Notes under the pieces: generated by a model
The model's database searches: none
The model's input: the letters and a program-made list of their open reading frames with translations, nothing else
What the model was told of the DNA's origin: nothing
Source of the DNA: Maritimibacter sp. DP1N21-5
GTDB lineage: Bacteria; Pseudomonadota; Alphaproteobacteria; Rhodobacterales; Rhodobacteraceae
Reading direction: 5' to 3'
NCBI RefSeq assembly: GCF_019218295.1
Contig: NZ_JAHUZF010000003.1
Coordinates: 448,833-512,832 of the forward strand
DNA length: 64,000 bases
Position numbers and translations under genes: made by a program
In this document: positions 61,119 to 64,000 of the stretch, piece by piece
How positions within the stretch are numbered: position 1 is the stretch's first letter
Layout of the letters: each line of letters begins with the position of its first letter

Positions 61119-62096
61119 ATGCACAAGGGTGAGCCTTTTTTGTATTCGAAACCATATTTGACGGTGGAACAGCAGATCGAGCTACTTCGATCTCGTGGCA
61201 TGGCCATCCAAGATCACGCCAAAGCGTCCGAGTATCTTCAGCGGATAGGGTATTACCGGCTAAGCGCCTACTGGCATCCAATGTGGAAAAGGGACCCCGA
61301 CACGGGTCGGACCATTGACGAGTTCGTCCAAGGGACAACTTTCAAAGAGGCTACGGACCTATACGCTTTCGACGGCCGGCTGCGCCTGTTGATGCTCGAC
61401 GCACTTGAGCGGATTGAAGTCTCGCTTCGGACGGAAGTGGCATTGTGCCTTGGCGCGAAAGATCCTTACGCCCATCGAAGTCTGAGTAACTTCGGCCGTG
61501 ATTTCGCTAGGGCACGCTATCGAGGCGGGGCCACCAAGCATCGGGAATGGCTCAACAGACTGGATGACCGCGCCGCGAGTTCGAAAGATCGTTTTGCGGA
61601 GCACTTTCGGACGAAGTATCCAAGCGAGAACATGCCGATCTGGATTGCCGTCGAGCTACTGGATTTTGGGCCGTTGTCTCATCTGATCAGCGGCATGAGC
61701 AACAAGGATCTCGCTGCGGTCGGGCGCAGCTACGGCGGCCTGAAGCCGGACCAGGTGAAATCCTGGACCCGCGCACTCGCCTTCACGCGAAATGTATGTG
61801 CGCATCATTCCCGCCTCTGGAATAAGCCGCTAGTCAACCAGCCTAGCCTTGCAGGGAACAATATCCCAGGCGATCTGAAGCACATACAGGACCGAGCTGA
61901 CGCAGGAACGCGCCTTTACTCCATCGCGGCCGTAGCGCGCACGATGCTTCGATCGGCTAATCCAAGAACGAAGTGGGGTGAGCGTTTCGTCTCGCACATT
62001 CAGACCTTCCCGGATAGCCCGCGGCTGAGCATCGGGTCAGCAGGTTTTCCGGAAAACTGGATGAAAGAACCTTTATGGGCTTCACGAGACAGCTGA
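61119..62096 (+). CDS. Abi-family (AbiD/AbiF) abortive infection protein
   Basis: 325 residues. Abi_2 family features: YLTVEQQIELLRSRGM and YLQRIGYYRLSAYW at the N terminus, LRLLMLDALERIEVSLRTEVA, and the HEPN RNase-type motif RNVCAHHSRLWN (Arg-x4-His) near residue 225. AbiD/F-type proteins stop phage growth; HEPN members cut RNA. TTG at 61113 is an alternative start; no strong ribosome site. Last gene before the right att site. Confidence 0.85.
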   Translation: MHKGEPFLYSKPYLTVEQQIELLRSRGMAIQDHAKASEYLQRIGYYRLSAYWHPMWKRDPDTGRTIDEFVQGTTFKEATDLYAFDGRLRLLMLDALERIEVSLRTEVALCLGAKDPYAHRSLSNFGRDFARARYRGGATKHREWLNRLDDRAASSKDRFAEHFRTKYPSENMPIWIAVELLDFGPLSHLISGMSNKDLAAVGRSYGGLKPDQVKSWTRALAFTRNVCAHHSRLWNKPLVNQPSLAGNNIPGDLKHIQDRADAGTRLYSIAAVARTMLRSANPRTKWGERFVSHIQTFPDSPRLSIGSAGFPENWMKEPLWASRDS

Positions 62097-62219
62097 CTGT
62101 CAAGCTGGTGTCGGGGGCAGAAACTACTTTGCACTTCGCATAGTAACCTATTGACGCATATAGGGGGGAGACTTTACGCCCACGCGGTGTTTCCCCTGCA
62201 ATATCAACGCCCGGCCTTG

Positions 62220-62239
62220 TCCTCCCCAGCGCGCCACTT
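62220..62239 (+). repeat. att core, right end of the prophage and left end of the next element
   Basis: Exact 20-bp copy of 22210-22229, containing the 3' 17 bases of tRNA-Arg; the rest of the tRNA is absent. Marks attR of the 40-kb prophage and, in the tandem reading, the attL of the second element. Confidence 0.88.
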
Positions 62240-62280
62240 TCCTCAAGATTTTCAATTGAATCAAAGGCTTGAGCCATTGA

Positions 62281-62309
62281 TTGTCTAAGCGTTGGACAGT
62301 CTTAGACAA
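62281..62309. repeat. inverted repeat between att and second integrase
   Basis: TTGTCTAAG (62281-62289) and CTTAGACAA (62301-62309), perfect 9-bp arms around an 11-base centre. Lies 42 bp from the att core; may be integrase/excisionase arm sites or an operator. Confidence 0.6.
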
Positions 62310-62391
62310 TTTGGTTGGGGCGGTCTTTTTCGACATCCGCTGAAACTCCTCTAATACGGCCCAAAAATTTGCTTTGTAGTGGCGCAAAAGC

Positions 62392-62422
62392 AACGGCCCC
62401 ACGTCGCAGACGCAGGGCCGTT
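62392..62422 (-). terminator. terminator of the second integrase gene
   Basis: Stem AACGGCCC (62392-62399) with GGGCCGTT (62415-62422); read leftward it is followed by GCTTTTG. It lies 24 bp beyond the integrase stop at 62447, fitting an intrinsic terminator. Confidence 0.65.
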
Positions 62423-62446
62423 CATCGTTAAGAAGTCCATGCCGGC

Positions 62447-63505
62447 TCAATAGAATTGGCCGGTCTCCAGGACCGACGGGGTCGGGATCCGCTTTTGGTC
62501 CGCTTCGCGCGTATAGCGCTCGACCTCCTTGAGGCTCTCATGACCGCTCCAAGCGGCGATCTGATGGGTGGTCGCTCCTCGTTCGGCGTGAAGGATCATG
62601 CGCAATTTCCTAAGCCCGTGCGCCGTGCGCCCATCCGGCAGGCCCGCCGCTTTGGCCGCCTCCGAGAACCAGGCAGTCGCTGCTTTTGCGGAGCGTTGCT
62701 TGCCAGCCTCCGTCTCAAGGAACGTCGCGCCGCGCTGGTTGAACGATGTAAGTGACCGCTTCAGCTCCTCGAGATCACTTCGGACCGCGAAATCAGGCAC
62801 CTTCCGGTTGAAAGGCACGTGAACCACGCCCCCGGTCTTTTGCTGCTCGAAGCGGAACCAGCCGTCGTGCGTCAGGTTCCGGTCCCCAAGCGCGATGGCG
62901 TCGGAGATTCGGCATCCGAACCAGAAACAGAGTTCGAAGGCGAGCAGCTGCTTGGTTCCGTGCGGCCAGTGGGCGCGGAACATCGCGATGTCCTCGAAAG
63001 ACCATGGTATATGGCCCCGTGTTTGCGGCGTCGGTCTCCGTTTGACGCTGCCCACCGGGTTTCGACTGATGATCTTCCTGTCTAATGCGAAGCTGCAAAG
63101 GGGGCTCCAAGTCTTGCGCCGTTCGTTCGCGGGGTTGGTCGGCAACCGATCCATGTCGGCGATGATATGGTCGTCGCGAACGTTGTTCATCAGGACGCGC
63201 GCGACCGCACCTTTGTTTTGACGTAAGAGGCGGGAGATGTCGCCCCGGCGCACATCCTGATAGGTCTTGGAGAGGCCAGCGAACAAGGCTGACGTCAGAT
63301 AGCGCTTCGCAACGTCTCCCACGGAATTCGGCTGCACGACGTTTTCCGGTGGCTGGGCTTTGAGGCCATACTTGGCGTCAAAGTAAGCGTCCATGAAGTC
63401 AGGATGATCTTCGGGAAGGTGCGCGGGAAGCCGCGTATTCGATGCGCGGTGGTAGACGTAATTGACGTCGTTCACAGTATAGCGTTTTAGGCCCGGCAGC
63501 TTCAC
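62447..63505 (-). CDS. int: integrase of a second tandem element
   Basis: 352 residues, same family as the integrase at 26662: Arg in GCRISDAIALGDR, Lys segment QQKTGGVVHVP, AHGLRKLRM, GHESLKEVERYT with nucleophile Tyr. Points toward the shared att site 200 bp away, the normal place for an integrase. ATGA overlap with the upstream excisionase-like gene. Belongs outside the 40-kb prophage because it lies beyond its right att. Confidence 0.92.
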   Translation of the reverse strand: MKLPGLKRYTVNDVNYVYHRASNTRLPAHLPEDHPDFMDAYFDAKYGLKAQPPENVVQPNSVGDVAKRYLTSALFAGLSKTYQDVRRGDISRLLRQNKGAVARVLMNNVRDDHIIADMDRLPTNPANERRKTWSPLCSFALDRKIISRNPVGSVKRRPTPQTRGHIPWSFEDIAMFRAHWPHGTKQLLAFELCFWFGCRISDAIALGDRNLTHDGWFRFEQQKTGGVVHVPFNRKVPDFAVRSDLEELKRSLTSFNQRGATFLETEAGKQRSAKAATAWFSEAAKAAGLPDGRTAHGLRKLRMILHAERGATTHQIAAWSGHESLKEVERYTREADQKRIPTPSVLETGQFY

Positions 63506-63741
63506 TCCGCTGCAACCCCGAACGCCAGATCCGCTTCGCTTGGCTTGTTGTATGGCTCTTGTCCTTTCTCAGGGAGGTCGTCGAACCAGGTGTCGAGAAC
63601 GCGGACGTCATAGAGGACGTTTCCTTCTGACACTTTGCTTGGCAGCTCGAGACTGCGAAACTTCGTCAGAGAAATGCCCAAGTAGTATGCGGCTGCTTGG
63701 GCCTGCATCGATCTTGGGACGAAGGTGTAGGTTCTCGACAT
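63502..63741 (-). CDS. excisionase-like helix-turn-helix protein
   Basis: 79 residues. AAAYYLGISLTKFRSLELPSKV and NVLYDVRVLDTWFDDLP resemble AlpA/Xis-type MerR-like small proteins (Y-L-G-x-S then a wing and Y-D-x-x-x-L-D-x-W). Coupled by 4 bp to the integrase gene. The start at 63741 is the ATG of MSRTYTF. Confidence 0.75.
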   Translation of the reverse strand: MSRTYTFVPRSMQAQAAAYYLGISLTKFRSLELPSKVSEGNVLYDVRVLDTWFDDLPEKGQEPYNKPSEADLAFGVAAE

Positions 63742-63810
63742 GGTTTCGCTGGTCTTGTTTAGGTTCGTCGGGGACGTAGGGAAAAAGCGTGGTGCGACCC
63801 AAACGACGAA

Positions 63811-63827
63811 CCGAGAAAAGTTCTCGG
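63811..63827. repeat. inverted repeat upstream of the excisionase-like gene
   Basis: CCGAGAA AAG TTCTCGG, perfect 7-bp arms. In the 165-bp gap upstream of the leftward xis/int genes, so a likely operator or promoter-proximal site. Confidence 0.5.
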
Positions 63828-63867
63828 CTTTCCGTAAGCTTTTGACATGGTGAGGAATTATCTCAGG

Positions 63868-63891
63868 TCCGGCGCGATATTCCGCGCCGGA
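63868..63891 (-). terminator. terminator of the gene at the right edge
   Basis: TCCGGCGCG (63868-63876) and CGCGCCGGA (63883-63891), 9-bp perfect stem with 6-base loop, 16 bp beyond the stop of the leftward gene that enters from the right edge. Confidence 0.65.
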
Positions 63892-63906
63892 TTGATCATC
63901 GTGGCG

Positions 63907-64000
63907 TCAGACCGCCATCAGATCCATGAGCCGGGCCGCATACCACCGTAGTGCGGTGTCGACCTCGCTAACTCGGAGGCTCGGCGAGCCATCCATCGTG
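63907..64000 (-). CDS. 3' end of a leftward gene of the second element
   Basis: Open frame from the right edge ending at TGA 63907-63909; the last residues read SEVDTALRWYAARLMDLMAV. Too short to identify. A terminator-like hairpin follows it, supporting a real gene that continues beyond the window. Confidence 0.6.
   Translation of the reverse strand, partial: TMDGSPSLRVSEVDTALRWYAARLMDLMAV

Larger units (their letters stand above)
22210..62239 (+). mobile_element. ~40-kb prophage (siphophage type) integrated at tRNA-Arg
   Basis: Bounded by the exact 20-bp direct repeat. Contains integrase, repressor/cro switch, replication genes with an internal origin, HNH-terminase-portal-protease-capsid, connectors, tail, lysis cassette, and defence-like cargo at both ends. 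All expected modules are present and no structural gene is broken, so it may be functional. The left 4.4 kb between attL and the integrase has lower GC and looks like a later insertion. Confidence 0.85.

Noticed and set aside
62148..62450. 100-codon leftward frame spanning the right att site
   Set aside because: Crosses att and the inverted repeat, ends at the terminator region, and has no ribosome site or domain.
1..64000. CRISPR array
   Set aside because: No regularly spaced direct repeats with unique spacers were seen; the only clustered repeats are the three iterons and the operators.
1..64000. Insertion sequences
   Set aside because: No transposase gene or terminal inverted repeats with target duplications were recognised; mobility genes are all tyrosine recombinases.

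Overview
The window is GC-rich alphaproteobacterial DNA, most likely from the family Rhodobacteraceae (Roseobacter/Rhodobacter group). Signs of this are the four-gene bzt/aap amino-acid ABC transporter, the rpmH-rnpA-yidD-yidC-engB-argB neighbourhood, an ATP12 chaperone gene, a Hint-domain protein and the many 4-bp ATGA/GTGA gene overlaps. No species can be named from the sequence alone.

Positions 1-22226 are host chromosome: an RluA-type pseudouridine synthase (cut by the left edge), a HAD phosphatase and the ATP12 chaperone; the bztABCD operon; a leftward block carrying a SixA-like phosphatase, a small ferredoxin-like protein, argB, engB, yidC, an EAL phosphodiesterase, ttcA, a Hint-domain protein, a LytTR membrane regulator, a sulfotransferase, yidD, rnpA and rpmH; then a TVP38-like membrane protein, a flavin disulfide reductase, a histidine kinase and tRNA-Arg(ACG).

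Positions 22227-62239 are one integrated element. The last 17 bases of the tRNA plus the next 3 (22210-22229) recur exactly at 62220-62239, so the element is about 40.0 kb and sits at the 3' end of tRNA-Arg. Its left 4.4 kb is cargo: an ABC-type ATPase next to a DUF4435/TOPRIM-like protein (a PARIS-like anti-phage pair), a lone tyrosine recombinase and an XRE regulator. From 26.6 to 57.2 kb it is a complete siphophage-type prophage with HK97-type head genes: leftward integrase/early operon including two ParB-like proteins; a cI/cro-like switch with four related 17-bp operator sites; a rightward operon with a DNA methyltransferase, a DnaA-domain-IV protein and a lambda-O-like replication gene that carries its own iterons; HNH nuclease, terminase, portal, protease, capsid, connectors, tail genes (with a GGGAAAC -1 frameshift signal between the tail chaperones), tape measure and tail tip; then amidase, overlapping Rz/Rz1 spanins and holin-like proteins. 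The right 4-5 kb is again cargo: a small winged-helix-like protein, a membrane protein, a CD-NTase-like nucleotidyltransferase coupled to a DUF6602 nuclease-like protein, a thermonuclease homologue that has apparently lost its own 3' end, and an AbiD/F-type HEPN protein. An imperfect ~73-bp repeat is scattered between these cargo genes.

Positions 62240-64000 begin a second element in tandem: an integrase of the same family reading toward the shared att site, an excisionase-like protein overlapping it by 4 bp, and the 3' end of another leftward gene. The two candidate defence pairs at the two ends of the prophage, plus the Abi protein, make it a carrier of accessory immunity genes.
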